A stretch of DNA of 64,000 bases from Magicicada septendecula (GCA_034769895.1 CM068370.1:49051454-49115453); one strand, 5' to 3'; positions 48,232 through 59,789 are shown, numbered from the stretch's first letter. Translations and numbers: made by a program. The notes: generated from the letters alone by a model not told the origin.

Positions 48232-49495
48232 TAATCACAGGCATTTGACAAAGTCTGGCATCTTGGACTGTAAAGAGAAATACAAAGTAAAGAGAAATCT
48301 GCCACATAATTGTTAGCGTTTTCTAAATTCCTACATAGTGGGCAAAATGTTTCAAGTCAAGTTCTTCCCTGTTACCAGTGGGGTCAGGTTTCCTGGGTTC
48401 TCTACTGTACCTCCTGTTCACCTCGGGCTTACCGTCAGCAAGTGAAACCACTGTTACTACCTACGCCGATGACACAGCAATCCTAGCGACACACTCCGGC
48501 CCCTCAATAGCATCTCTTATGCTACAAGAATAATTAAACAGCGTTCAGTTATGGCTTAAAAAGTGGCGCATAAAAATTAATTCGTCCAAGTCAGTACACG
48601 TTACCTTCACCACACTTGAAGCTTACTGCCCTCCAGTATCAATTAACGGTCAACCAATACCCCAAGATGAAAGTGTTAAGTACCTTGGGATACACCTGGA
48701 CAGGAGACTGACATGGAAGAAACACATAACCTCTAAGAAGACTGAACTTAACCTCAAGGTCAGAAATATCTACTGGCTGTGAGGCAGAAAATCGCGGTTA
48801 AGTCTTGTCAACAAACTTTTAGTATATAAAGCAGTTCTTAAATCGGTATGGACATACGGCATTCAACTTTGGGGTACTGCTATACAAGTAACATCAAGAT
48901 TATACAGCGCTTTCAGGACAAAACTTTTTCAGTCCAAAAATAGTCGACGCTCCATGGTTTGTCTCCAACAATTCTATACCTAAAAGTTCCAACTGTAAGA
49001 GAAGTAATCGTGCGCCTCTGCAGGAAAAACATATCCAAATTAGAATACCATCCTAACTCTCTAGAATTTAATTTGTTAGATAATAGTGAAGATATTTACC
49101 AACTAAAAAGATATATTAGACCTATCCTACAATTTCAAGGATAATGTGTAATCTGTATTATGTGTATAGTAACGTCAGTGTTAAAATCTGTATCTTTTGT
49201 GTTCATGTGAATATTGTGTGTTAATGTCAACCAGTATATCTGTCTTTTAGGCACAGTGTTTAATATATTGAATTATTGTATCATGCCAGCAGCAAGTGGA
49301 AGTGACTTTGTTCAGTTGTTTACATGTTTTGTTATTTAGTTTCTTTAATTTGTGTACCTGTTTATTCTGTAGACAATATCAAGAAGAGCTGTCAGTGGTC
49401 AACTCCTCATAATCCTGTATGTGTTTTGTCAGTCGGTTCGTTCAATGTTCGCTTAGTCCACCAGATTACAAATCTGCAATAAATTGAAAAATAAG
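48232..49495 (+). pseudogene. Jockey-type LINE 3' fragment
   Basis: Frames show A-F-D-K-V-W-H (48241), T-Y-A-D-D-T-A-I-L-A-T-H-S (48459), S-K-S-V-H-V-T-F-T-T, KYLGIHLDRRLTWKKHI (48679) and VWTYGIQLWGTA (48847), then L-E-Y-H-P-N-S-L and the end of coding near 49143. This order and these wordings are typical of the Jockey clade. It is broken by stops and frameshifts. The 3' UTR of about 350 bp ends CAATAAATTGAAAAATAAGG. Confidence 0.8.
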
Positions 49496-50179
<684 letters not shown>

Positions 50180-50189
50180 CACTTAAACC

Positions 50190-50425
50190 CAAGGAATTTG
50201 CTAGAAAAATATGTATCTGTCCAGATGAGGGTGACAGGGCTTGTTTTGTGTGAGCTAGGTGGGGTGGGGTGGAAGTGAAGGGTTTGTTTTCGCGCCTGTT
50301 TGTTCATTTCCGATCTGACGATGAGCTGTGAAGCTTGAAAGCGCTAATCGGAATAATTTTTGCATAGTGGTGTGCAACAGTGATAATTCTGTTTGTGATT
50401 TTAACCACTAACACAGTTTTCTTCA
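50190..50425 (+). mobile_element. Hammerhead repeat, single copy
   Basis: Contains GGAATTTGCTAGAAAAATAT, GGGTGACAGGGCTTG, the hammerhead motif and the tail GTGGTGTGCAACAG ... TTAACCACTAACACAG. All are shared with the arms of the 10.7-11.5 kb element. No inverted partner is seen nearby, so the repeat can exist singly. Confidence 0.7.
50308..50353 (+). ncRNA. Hammerhead-ribozyme-like motif
   Basis: TTCCGAT (50308-50314), CTGACGA, GAGCT-GTGA-AGCTT, GAAA, AGCGCT, A50346, ATCGGAA (50347-50353). All core and stem positions are intact. Confidence 0.72.
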
Positions 50426-50759
50426 TTAAACTTCTGATTTTTGTTTTCTTTATATTTTATTGTTCCACACCACCGCATTCAGATGACGTACTCAGGGAAA
50501 GTACAAAGAGAAATATAATGTTTTGTGAAATATTATGTCATTCGATATAAATAAATGGACACGTAATTGCCGACCGGTAATCATTGTGTTGTTTAAGTAG
50601 GCCTAATGCAAATGACCGTGATTACGGTGGACATGCGTTTGACTGCTCAGTTTTGGATTATAACAAATGGATTTTTTAATTGTAAACAGACTAAGATGTC
50701 GAAAGATGTCGAAAACTTAGTGAAAGAGACAGTCATTCGAACGCGGTTCATTGGGAAAT
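50426..50759. other. No recognisable feature
   Basis: Nothing recognised. Confidence 0.5.
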
Positions 50760-50767
50760 GGTAATAT

Positions 50768-51605
50768 CAGGGCTTGATTTCAGGGGGAACGCGCCGGAAC
50801 GGCGTTCTAAAAATAAAAAAATAGAATCCACGGGGTTCTCTTGAAACTAAAAATAAATTACCAAAAAAATGTATATGAAAATCAAAACCTAATTATTACG
50901 AAAATTTATGCGTACTACTACTTTTTAAATTGTTCCCCCCCCCATCAGCCCCACTACAAAACTAAACATTTGTCAAAATCAAAGACCAGCTCTAACCTTA
51001 CTATCGTTCAAAAAATGTCCCAGTAAGATATGGAGAAAATGAAATAAAAAACTTCCTTCAAAATTAAAACTACATGAAAGACAAATGATTGGTAGCTTTC
51101 GAGAATATGTGCATTCCAGAATTTTTCCGGAAAGTCTTTTTACCTTGAAATATGCTATTGAATCTTCAAGTGAATGTGAGAGGGCTGATTTCTGGCCATC
51201 ATACAGCGTTGGACACAAAGAGTAAGAAAAGCTCAAGAAACAAACAATATGACGACACAATGATAAAACTATAGAAACTTTATTAAAATGTCCGAATCAC
51301 CGAAACCATCGCTTAGAGTTTGGTTGAGGCTCCGGGATGACACACCGCATCGTGAGCGACCTGTTTTCGATTGTTGTGCGGCTAACCTGACGATGAAGCT
51401 CTTTAGAAATATCAGTAAACTTTATTACCTTTTTAGATATAAGTTTATACCTATGTTACGTATTTTATAAGGCTTTTTATGTAGACCTTCTTTGTATGAA
51501 CCTGATGTAAACTTATACGATGATAAAAAATATAAGTATATTTGTGTCTGTACAACTTTAGAATTGATGCGTCCCGGCACCTATAATTTTAGAAATCAAC
51601 CACTG
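50768..51605. mobile_element. hAT element, non-autonomous or decayed
   Basis: Left end CAGGGCTTGATTTC and the inverse of the right end CAGTGGTTGATTTC form 14-bp terminal repeats with two mismatches. A perfect 8-bp duplication GGTAATAT lies at 50760-50767 and 51606-51613, diagnostic of hAT. The 838-bp interior has frames with stops that may be transposase relics; none is intact. Confidence 0.82.
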
Positions 51606-51613
51606 GGTAATAT

Positions 51614-52104
51614 TAAATATCTTTTAAAGACTCACAAATTTGGAAAACGCGCACAAGCACGGGCATAGAGACACACAAAAAGTAATCTATGTGCTTGTTT
51701 TTTTTATTTACATAGAGAATCATTTTTTGTACAAATAAATTGCTATAAAACAATTCACTGAGTGGTTACCGTTATACTCAGTCGACGTTTACATGGGTCA
51801 TAGCCAAGGGGACTCGTGGCTCAGGGAAGAATCTCAGTCGGATTAATGTCATTAGCACCTTTAATTATTCCAGCTTTGCGTGACTTGTTGCAGAACTGCT
51901 ACTTGTTAAATGAATGAATACTGCGATCTGATTGGCAGATAAGTCTATGCAATAATCTCAAACCCCAAAAATTTTCAAAAGCCTTCTAACATGCGTACGA
52001 TTTTTTTAATGTCTAAATTCCACTAATCGAGAGAATTCTATAACAAATGGCTAGAATTACGAATCAACAATCAGGGTGAATAATTTTTCTTTGTTTTTTT
52101 TTTT
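51614..52104. other. No recognisable feature
   Basis: Nothing recognised. Confidence 0.45.
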
Positions 52105-52520
52105 TGTATCGGCCATCTAAGGACCACATGCCAATTTCAATTCTTTATACTTTGTTCTTTTCTTTTTCTCCAATATTCTTTCATCTTTTCACTGTGTCTC
52201 TTCTTCCTGTCTTCAGTCCACTTTGAACCTGCGTTTTTCTCTCTCCTACCCTGGACTCCTTCCATTTTTAACACTTTTGCCCAAAAAACTTCTCTTTCAA
52301 TTGGTTCTTCTGCGTTTATATTATTTTTTTATAAATCCTTTTGGACTTCTTTAATCCAGCTTGACTTCTTTCTCCACAGATGTTTGAAGATCTGCTTTGT
52401 TAACCTATTGTTGTGTATATAATAGTTTTCTTTTTCTCATTGTTTCTGTAGTATTTTCTATACTTTGATATATTTCATCATTACTTCTTAATTTCCAGCC
52501 TTCTGAAGTTTTTCGTGGGC
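52105..52520 (-). pseudogene. LINE-E 3' fragment, copy a
   Basis: Starts (3' end of LINE) at the poly-T before ATCGGCCATCTAAGGACCAC and runs through the LINE-E C-terminus with many stops. The region 52380-52510 parallels 52660-52800 of the next copy (GATCTGCTTTGTTAACnTATTG and CTTCTTAATTTCC), so two LINE-E copies lie in tandem on the same strand. Confidence 0.65.
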
Positions 52521-52589
52521 CCATAAGCATTTGTTGTAACAAAAAACCAAGACACGCATTTGCGCGCGGACGAAAACGCGGACGTGTAT

Positions 52590-53035
52590 ATTTTTTTTCT
52601 AAATCGTTTTGGAATCCAAGTTGACGTTGACTTCTTCCCCCGCAGATATTTCAAGATCTGCTTTGTTAACTTATTGTCGTCCATTCTATATAAATGTCCA
52701 AAAAATAAGAGTCTTCTTTTTCTCATTGTTTCTGTTATATTTTCTATACTTTGATATATTTCAGCATTACTTCTTAATTTCCAACCTTCAGGAGTTTGTT
52801 GTGGGCCTAATATTTTCCTAATAATTTGTCTTTCCAATATTTCTAGTTTGTCTAAATTATAATTCAATGCTAGACATTGACTTACATATAGGCATTCTGG
52901 CTTCATTAATGTACTGTAATACCGTATTTTCGCATTTTTAGATATGCACTTTTTATTGTAAATATCTCTAGTTATACCATACGCCCTTTCCATCTTATGG
53001 TCTCTTTTATTATTCATTAAATGCTTGTATATTGT
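52590..53035 (-). pseudogene. LINE-E fragment, copy b
   Basis: Minus strand encodes RDIYNKKCISKNAKIRYYST, ILERQIIRKILGPQQTPEGW-K-L-R-S-N-A-E-I-Y and RRLLFFGHLYRMDDNKLTKQ. Without stops over this span. It matches the LINE-E pieces at 6851 and 17585. Confidence 0.78.
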
Positions 53036-53489
53036 AAAACACACACGCGCGCGCGCACACAAGTGTGTATTATCATTGAATACACATGAAACATATTTGA
53101 TAACGGAGCCTTGAAATGCAGCCGGGCTTCCCATTTAACCTGCCCTCATAAAATAGTTTAAAGTAACATAAATCTGAAAACTATCAGACAAGCCCCGACC
53201 ATTATCGTAAATAAAGGAGTGCGTAATGCGGGACGGCCAAGGGAACCCAATTACAAGTTACAAATAAGAAATTGTCTCTTTACTTTTCGTGTAATTTTAT
53301 AGATTTTCCAAACTGTTTGATTTTACATTGTCTGATTTTAGGTTAGTGTTTTTTAAATCTAGTTGAACATCGAATAAGTAGAATCCGACAAATATTGAAT
53401 TTATGGTAAACATTCTGTGTTCCTACTGCTATAACTTCAGAAGAGATTCTGCAATGCTGAAGCACGTAGCATTTGGGATTTGTGAGAGA
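53036..53489. other. No recognisable gene
   Basis: A short CA/CG tract lies at 53041-53062; nothing else recognised. Confidence 0.45.
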
Positions 53490-54100
53490 AGAGTCTACTT
53501 ACCAAGGCGTTGATGTTTTGTGGAACTGATCCCGTACGGGCAAAAATTGTCATAATTGGTACTGTCCTGGAACAAGTCAGCAATTTCGAATACCTGGACT
53601 ACAGTGTACCTTATAATACATGCAACGACGTTGTGAATAAGTTGCATAAGTTCAACCTTATGTGCGGTACCATCAGGCAAACTCTTAAGTCAGCAAGTAA
53701 AGCAACACGCCTAAAATTCTAGAAGATAATGGCTCTTCCCACATTTCTTTATTAGAATTAAACTTTAACGAAAGGCCAGGTCAGTCGCAATCAAGCGGCT
53801 GAAATGAGATTTCTCAGGCACATGGCAGGGTATACTTCCATGATCATAGAAGAAACACAGATATATGTCAGGAACTGAATATTATGAGTATACTCGACAG
53901 GATTGCCCAGTATCGGCTGAATTGGTGGAAACCTCTTTGCTGACTCATCTCCAAACAACTATGGGACTATAAGCCGAAGGGACGGATAGGTGTGGGACGT
54001 CCGAGGAAGCGCTGGAGTGACCAGCTCTAGACTTTGCCTGTTTGAGACCGCAACATTAATTCATCCTTGGTTTAATCCTTGAAGATGATGATGATGAAGA
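53490..54100 (+). pseudogene. LINE-B fragment, decayed
   Basis: Encodes LEQVSNFEYLDYSVPYNTCN-D-V-V-N-K-L-H-K-F-N-L-M-C-G-T, as in the 21.3-kb copy (V-R-N-F-E-Y-L-G-Y-S ... LHKFNLMCGTMRRTLKSASK). Frameshifts and stops follow, then the C-terminus near 53990 and the same 3' end CATCCTTGGTTTAATCC with a GATGAT tail. Opposite orientation to the 21.3-kb copy. Confidence 0.78.
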
Positions 54101-55010
54101 GTGTACTTAACATTTTCACGGTGGTACCAATACGTCATTAGTTACGGTGTTGCCTAGAACGCTATCGAATAGGGAAAAAAACAGAGTACATAAACGAATA
54201 CAGTACTTTTGTACCCGTTTTTAATTTCAATAAATGTTTACCTTTCATTAAGGTATCACGTGTCCACCAGATGTATATTACCTTATCACAACCATTATCG
54301 GTCCTCCCAAATGTTAACAAACAGTCGCTAAAAAACAATTTCTGCAACATCTGGCCTTTCGAAAACGCCCAGTAATGTAGCAAAGTGATGATACATACAC
54401 AGACGTACGCACGCACAGTATAACGAAACGACGTATTTAAAATCTGTGGGCTACGTGTGGGTTACCGTTTTCACAGTATTTTCTAGGCTTACTTGACTGA
54501 GTCAAGAGCTTTCTACTACGAACAGCATATCAAATCAAGAAACGAAACATACACACATTAATATAATGAAATGTTTACCAGTGACGTGGCGTGGGTACAG
54601 AACAGCTGTTGCCCAACGGTTGTGCTAGGCCTAAAACGTAGTCTAAAAATTAATTCGAATTTTGCCCAGTACCAAGTGTTTTTTTCAGAGCCAAAATATT
54701 CTTTTAGAGCCAAAATATTTTTTAAGAATATTTTCTATCATTCGCTGGCAGAAGAAGAGGGCCCCGGTTCAACGGGATCTGACTCCATTATACTTACACA
54801 GTCTGACTCCATTATACTTACACAGAATTAATCAGGACACAAATAATCGAATTAAAAATAATAAAGACCAACAGAGAAACGCATAATTAAACGAACAAAA
54901 GTGAAATAGGTAGGTAGTAACTGCTGCAGGTTGGTTCCGAACCGAACATAGTTGCCAACTGTGGAGAACGAGTACCCAATCCTCGGTTTTTGTACAGCGA
55001 CAACTACTAC
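54101..55010. other. Left flank of Harbinger element
   Basis: No gene recognised. CAGTGACGTGGCGTGGGTAC (54579) resembles a hAT end and is loosely inverted beyond the Harbinger element (58310-58335), so the Harbinger may sit in an older element; not proven. Confidence 0.35.
54778..54825. repeat. 24-bp tandem duplication
   Basis: Two identical units beginning TCTGACTCCATTATAC at 54778 and 54802. Confidence 0.9.
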
Positions 55011-55054
55011 AGCGGCCTACACACATGGGAACCTGGTTCGCCGAACTTGGTTCG
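55011..55054 (+). repeat. Harbinger left terminal inverted repeat
   Basis: 44 bp, identical in inverse to 58051-58094. Similarity stops at 55055. Confidence 0.9.
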
Positions 55055-55128
55055 TCACTCCCTACACACAGTGGAGGGGAATGTGAACAACGGTTCGCCA
55101 TTTCACCAGTTTCATTCCAGCAGTTGGG

Positions 55129-57334
55129 ATGAGTTCTTCGAAGATTGCAGCTGCTATTGTTGTATTAGATGAGTTTGGGGGTTTTACAAGAAAGAAGAAG
55201 AAAAGATCGCAATGGACCAAGCAGTGGCTTCGTGAGAGAGAGAAGTGGTCTCACCTCAATCTCTTATATCACCTTAGGGACAACAGTGCGAAAGATTACA
55301 CCAATTATTTAAGAATGACCGAAACAGAATTCAATTATTTATTGGAACTTGTGACACCCTACATATCAAAGCAGGATACTCACATGAGAAAGTCGATATC
55401 AGCCGAACATCGCCTCGTTGCTACACTTCGCTACCTAGCTACTGGAAGAAACTTGGAGGACTTAAAGTTTTCGTGCGCCATATCACCACAAGCACTGGGG
55501 AAAATAATTCCCGAAACATGCATAGCAATTTACAAGACCCTGCATAAAGACTTCATAAAAGTAAGTTTATTACGTTACTTCATTTCATTTAACAAAGTTC
55601 TTTTCATAATTCATAATCTTTATAACTCCAAAGGAAATTGTTGTTGGCCTGCCAGGGCACACTTTTGATTAAACTAATCATGATTCCTAGCATAACCTTC
55701 TTATTGGATATAAATTAATTGGTTGATAAATTACATGAAACATGTTTTCAAATATATTTATTGGAAAAAATCAATACAAATCACACACACACAAGTGTTT
55801 TTAGAGCGCCGTAAATCGACTGCTGTTGTCTTCGTAATTCACGAGAAAGTCTGTAGTGGAATCAGTAGTGGTGTGAGGAGTAGTACTCCTGGACGTATCC
55901 GATTCACTAAAAGAGGAGTGAAATTGCGGCATCTGGTTATACATTTGAAAGGGATTAAATGCTGAAGAACTGTTGTTTTCGAAAAAAGAAGTGTTGGACG
56001 ATAACTGATTTTGGAGGCCTTTGTACAGGACCTCCGTAATGAGTTTGTCAGCATGAAGAAACTGTTGCTGGTCCATTTTCCTCAATTTTGCCGCCACCAC
56101 TTTCCCAATGTTGTCAAATTCATCTTCCGAATTTTCTAGAGCAGCCATAGCCTTTTCTACCAATAACTGGCGCCGAGCTTCATTAGGGGTCATTTTCTTC
56201 CGCTTGCAACTCTGCTCAGGCATCTTATCAGGCAGTTTATTAGCAACTTGATCAGTTTTCCGTGATTCTGGTGGATTAAAAACCTGAAAATAAAATCACT
56301 GTTAATTATTGTGTTAATGCTGCTCTATTTTGGTTCTACTCATTTAAGGGGACTGTCAACACATATGTAACTCAATGCTAACTAAATGTCATTTTTCTAA
56401 AAAAACAATGGAAAAAATAATGAGTCTACTATTTACTAATATTTATTTCTGTAAGTCATTTGCCCCATAAGTTGTGATTGCAAATTATAAGCAGTGTCTT
56501 TTTTTTCAGTTCCCTTCAAACTCGGAAGAGTGGGTTGCAGTGGCGAATGATTTTGAACAACTTTGGAATTTTCCTAACTGCGGTGGATCCATTGATGGCA
56601 AGCATGTTGCTATAGCGCGGCCAGTAGGCAGTGGGTCATACTTCTACAATTATAAAGGTTATTATAGTATTGTTCTCCTTGGAATCGTTGATGCTAACTT
56701 GGAATTCATTTTGGCTGATGTTGGTTGCAATGGGCGAGTGTCAGATGGAGGCGTTATTCAGGAAACAGCATTTTACCATCGCTTAAAAGAGGGGAAACTA
56801 AATTTACCAAGCATACAAGAAACAAAGGAAAATTTGAATTTCGTTTTCGTTGCTGATGACGCCTTTGGTTTGAGAGAAGATTTGCTAAAACCGTTCCCAA
56901 TGAAAAAGTTAACACATGAACAAAGAGTGTTTAATTACAGACTATCCCGAGCTAGGAGAGTCGTTGAAAATGCGTTCGGGATATTAGCAACTCGCTTCAG
57001 AGTTTTTCACACCACAATCAGCTTTGAACCTTGTAAAGTAATAAATATTGTGCTGGCCTGTGTAGCTCTGCATAACTTCCTACGAAGAAAGTGTCGCAAG
57101 AATTACACACCTACTTCCATTTTAGATAGAGAGGGTATTGAAATGGGAACGTTAATTGAAGGAGAATGGAGGAAAGATCCGCTGCCAGATCATGCATACC
57201 AGGGACTCGAAATAAAACCACGAAAGCCTACAGATCTAGCAAAAGCAAGCAGGTTGCAGTATGTTAATTACTTTACAGGAAAAGGCCGTGTTGCATGGCA
57301 AGATAGGATGGTACAGCACGTTGTCACAGAATAA
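55129..57334 (+). CDS. PIF/Harbinger DDE transposase (two exons)
   Basis: Predicted exons 55129-55560 and 56510-57334, phase 0 at the junction, total 418 residues. Donor AAA|GTAAGT (55561) and acceptor TTTTTTTTCAG|TTC (56509) are strong. Exon 1 has a Lys/Arg-rich N-terminus and then the HARBI1-type helical region: RMTETEFNYLLELVTPYI, a rLVATLRYLATG block and I-S-P-Q-A-L-G-K-I-I. Exon 2 is the DDE_Tnp_4 nuclease: G-S-I-D-G-K-H-V (D173), V-S-D-G-G (D223), VADDAFGLREDLL (D260/D261) and RVVENAFGILATRFRVF (E297), then V-A-L-H-N-F-L. It cuts and joins transposon ends and in this superfamily needs a Myb/SANT-like partner. Length fits autonomous elements. AATAAA overlaps the stop (57330) and recurs at 57341. 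The intron (55561-56509) contains exon 2 of the antisense partner gene. Confidence 0.9.
55757..55762 (-). terminator. Poly-A signal of MADF gene
   Basis: AATAAA on the minus strand about 40 bp after the stop at 55801. Confidence 0.6.
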
Positions 57335-57785
57335 ACATTAAATAAAGTAAAAAATAGTATTCACTTACTTGGCTTTCATTTTGAACACCTTCATCTTCTT
57401 CCTCCTCTTCTTGCAAAGTCGATGTTGATGTGCTGTGTGTCTCGTGACCAGCGATGAAAGAAATGAGGTCATAGTACCATAATCGTGGTTTGTAAACATT
57501 TTCCTCCGCCGCGCCGGATTTCATTGACAACTTCACTTTTCTAAATTCCCTACGGAAACTCTGCTTTACTGACTCGATTCTACTTTTGACGAAACTTAGG
57601 TCTGCAGTGGGAATCGTGTCGCGAGTCAACAGTAAGAGATTGTTCAACGCTTCGTCTCGCTTATTCCTGTCCCTGTACTCGTCGCTTTTCACTTTCCATA
57701 AACATGGAAACTCTCTATATGCTTCTATGAAGTCCGTCAAAAACGAAGGATTCATAAATTGTGCACTATCACCACAACCCGCCAT
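55801..57785 (-). CDS. Harbinger MADF/BESS-like DNA-binding partner protein (two exons)
   Basis: Predicted exons 57785-57369 and 56283-55801, phase 0, 299 residues. Donor CAA|GTAAGT and acceptor ATTTTATTTTCAG|GTT fit consensus. I chose the ATG at 57785 (M-A-G-C-G-D) because the MADF domain begins soon after; an ATG at 57857 would add 24 residues. The MADF (Myb/SANT-like) domain covers residues 14-100: F-L-T-D-F-I-E-A-Y-R-E-F-P-C-L-W, YRDRNKRDEALNNLL and V-K-Q-S-F-R-R-E-F-R-K-V, then L-W-Y-Y-D. An acidic stretch (E-E-E-E-E-D-E) follows near residue 130. Exon 2 has a basic segment, a BESS-like helix pair (VAAKLRKMDQQQFLHADKLI) and a Ser/Thr-rich tail. Such partners bind subterminal DNA and bring transposase to the ends and the nucleus. 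Its intron contains transposase exon 2. Confidence 0.85.
57341..57346 (+). terminator. Poly-A signal of transposase gene
   Basis: AATAAA 7 bp after the transposase stop; another overlaps the stop codon. It lies just outside the antisense donor site at 57368. Confidence 0.6.
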
Positions 57786-57859
57786 TGTGTAGCAACGGAA
57801 ACAACAATGAGGCTCTCCTACTGCAAGCGCCCAAGCGTCTGCACTGAGTACTGACAAAA

Positions 57860-58094
57860 ATCAAAATGGCGAACAACGGTTCCCCTCCTCCACACACAGA
57901 CGAACTTGGTGCGCCCTGCCGGCGAACCGAACAAATGTTTTCCAACCCGATGGAAGACCAAGTTCGTGAGAAATTGTGGCGATCTTGGTTCGTTAAACAC
58001 CACACACAGGGGAACAAATGACGAACATGGTTCGTGCGAATCAAGTTCGGCGAACCAAGTTCGGCGAACCAGGTTCCCATGTGTGTAGGCCGCT
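57860..58094 (-). repeat. Harbinger right subterminal repeats and terminal inverted repeat
   Basis: The perfect 44-bp terminal repeat is 58051-58094. Inside it CGAAC/GTTCG motifs recur at least ten times between 57860 and 58075, often as GTTCGGCGAAC or CGAACnnnGTTCG half-site pairs. Likely binding sites for the transposase or MADF partner (inference). Confidence 0.75.
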
Positions 58095-58097
58095 TAC

Positions 58098-58615
58098 GAG
58101 GTCAATGACCAGACGCAGTAAAACATTGCTGATGTCCGAGCCGGCAACACAAGACGGTCTAAGTGTTCGAAAGCAATGCTACGCTTTTCTTCAAGTTTCC
58201 CTACTAATGTTGTTCAGATTTAAAAATATTCAGTAACTAAAGTATTTATTCTGTGATACAATTAATATTATTTTCTCTTATTTCGAGTACTGTTGCCGCT
58301 GGCAACACGGTTACACGGACGCCACGCTACCGTGTACCAATATACGTAGCTGGTTAAACACTTATCTTAATTATCATATTATTCAGTTAGATTTATTTAT
58401 AGAAAATAGTGTTAAATAGTAACTATATTGCTGTAAATTAGTAAGGAGAAAATCTGCATAACCAATATGGAAACATTAAAATGAATATATTAGTTTGCAG
58501 ACTTGCCGTACTACTTGAGCATGTAATTCTCGTATTTCGTGTTGCCGTATGTATGTAATTATTTATTGTACATTGCGTGTAGTAGGCTACTGTAGTTTTT
58601 TGCTCATTGTCTTTT
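58098..58615. other. Right flank of Harbinger element
   Basis: No gene recognised. Confidence 0.45.
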
Positions 58616-59190
58616 AGTCTTCGTCTTCTTCTCCTCTTCAAGGATTAGGTTATATAAACCTGTTCCGACACCCACCTCATCCTCGGACGACCTACGTCTC
58701 TTCTACCAATGGCTTTATAGTCAGTGCCGGTTTCGGCAATTGATCCTCTGTCATCCTTCGCAGACTATCCCACCATTGTCTTCTGTAAATGTCCATATCA
58801 TTTACTTCGAGTTCTGCTCTGATATCCTCATTCCTTATTCTATCTTGCAATGTATAATTTAAAGTATTTCGAAGAAACTGCATTTCAGCATTCTGTATCT
58901 TGCCGCATCCATTTTTGTCATGTCCATGCCTCGCTCCCATAGGTCAATGTGGGTATTGCAATGGTGTTATAAAATTTAATCCTTGTGCTGTGTCTGTTTC
59001 ATTTCTAAGATTTCTATGAATCGTACCACAAATATTCCTAAATTTATTTATCTTCTCTTTTATATCATATTCAGATTCTTAGCTTACTGCACAGCCGAGA
59101 TATTTGAAACAGCTCACTTGTTCTAAAGTGCTGTTGTTTATAACTATCTTAGTCATCACCTTTAAAGGCAATGATTTTGCTCTTTCTTAC
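58616..59190 (-). pseudogene. LINE-C fragment
   Basis: Minus strand reads R-I-K-F-Y-N-T-I-A-I-P-T-L-T, then after breaks CGKIQNAEMQFLRNTLNYTL-Q-D-R-I-R-N-E-D-I-R-A-E-L-E-V and QWWDSLRRMTEDQLPKPAL, and G-R-P-R-M-R-W. The 3' end matches 46820-46920. Upstream it extends to the T-K-I-V-I-N-N block near 59150. Stops and frameshifts. Confidence 0.72.
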
Positions 59191-59789
59191 TAAAAATTTT
59201 GTTACTGGCCTTTCTTCTCAGTGAGTACTCTCTTGCCACTTCTTGTAACTTCTTACTCTTTGTAAATCATCCTCATTTTATTGAATAATAACTATTGTCT
59301 TTAAGTAATTTTTATTTTTTGCGTCCTACTTCTTTTTAATATACACCGGTTTACCACATTCTACGATGTTTTATGATTTCAAGCTTTCACCTTACTTTGA
59401 CCGCTCTTAGATCTTCAGTAATTCCTCGGTTTACGAGTTCTCTCTATTTTTCCGTCCTTCTTCCTTAATGTTCGTACATTAACATTAGTTTAGACAGTCG
59501 GCTAGTCCTTCATTCTTTGTGCTTGACCATACCACATTACTTGCTTAATCTTAATATCATGAAACACTGTATAAATTTGTTCCCATAATCTTCCCAATTT
59601 TGACATTTGTAAGTCTTCATCGTTTTAATTTCCCTGCTGTCGTCCCCCATTAATCCACTTCAGTGGTACAACTTGTTTTCCGTGTTCCGTTTTTATTTTC
59701 CATATTTCACTTCTAGAGGTTACAGTATCTTTACGACGCTATTATAAATTCATTTTTAAACTGTTTTTCGATGACTATAGGACAGGATT
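59191..59789. other. No recognisable feature
   Basis: AT-rich, nothing recognised beyond possible further LINE decay. Confidence 0.4.

Larger units (their letters stand above)
55011..58094. mobile_element. PIF/Harbinger transposon, apparently intact
   Basis: 3084 bp bounded by perfect 44-bp terminal inverted repeats (55011-55054 and 58051-58094; outermost AGCGGCCTACACACATGG) and flanked by TAC on both sides (55008-55010, 58095-58097), a 3-bp duplication typical of the superfamily. It encodes a DDE transposase on the plus strand and a MADF-domain protein on the minus strand, the two-gene layout of autonomous PIF/Harbinger elements. Both genes have open frames and good splice sites. Subterminal regions hold many GTTCG/CGAAC motifs. 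This appears to be the youngest and best preserved element in the window. Confidence 0.9.

Noticed and set aside
51385..51420. Hammerhead-like CTGACGATGAAGCTC ... GAAATATC
   Set aside because: Stem II does not pair and stem III/UH is missing; chance match inside the hAT element.
54579..58335. Older hAT element enclosing the Harbinger
   Set aside because: Ends CAGTGACGTGGCGTGG and an imperfect inverse near 58310-58335 are suggestive, but no 8-bp duplication or consistent boundary was found.
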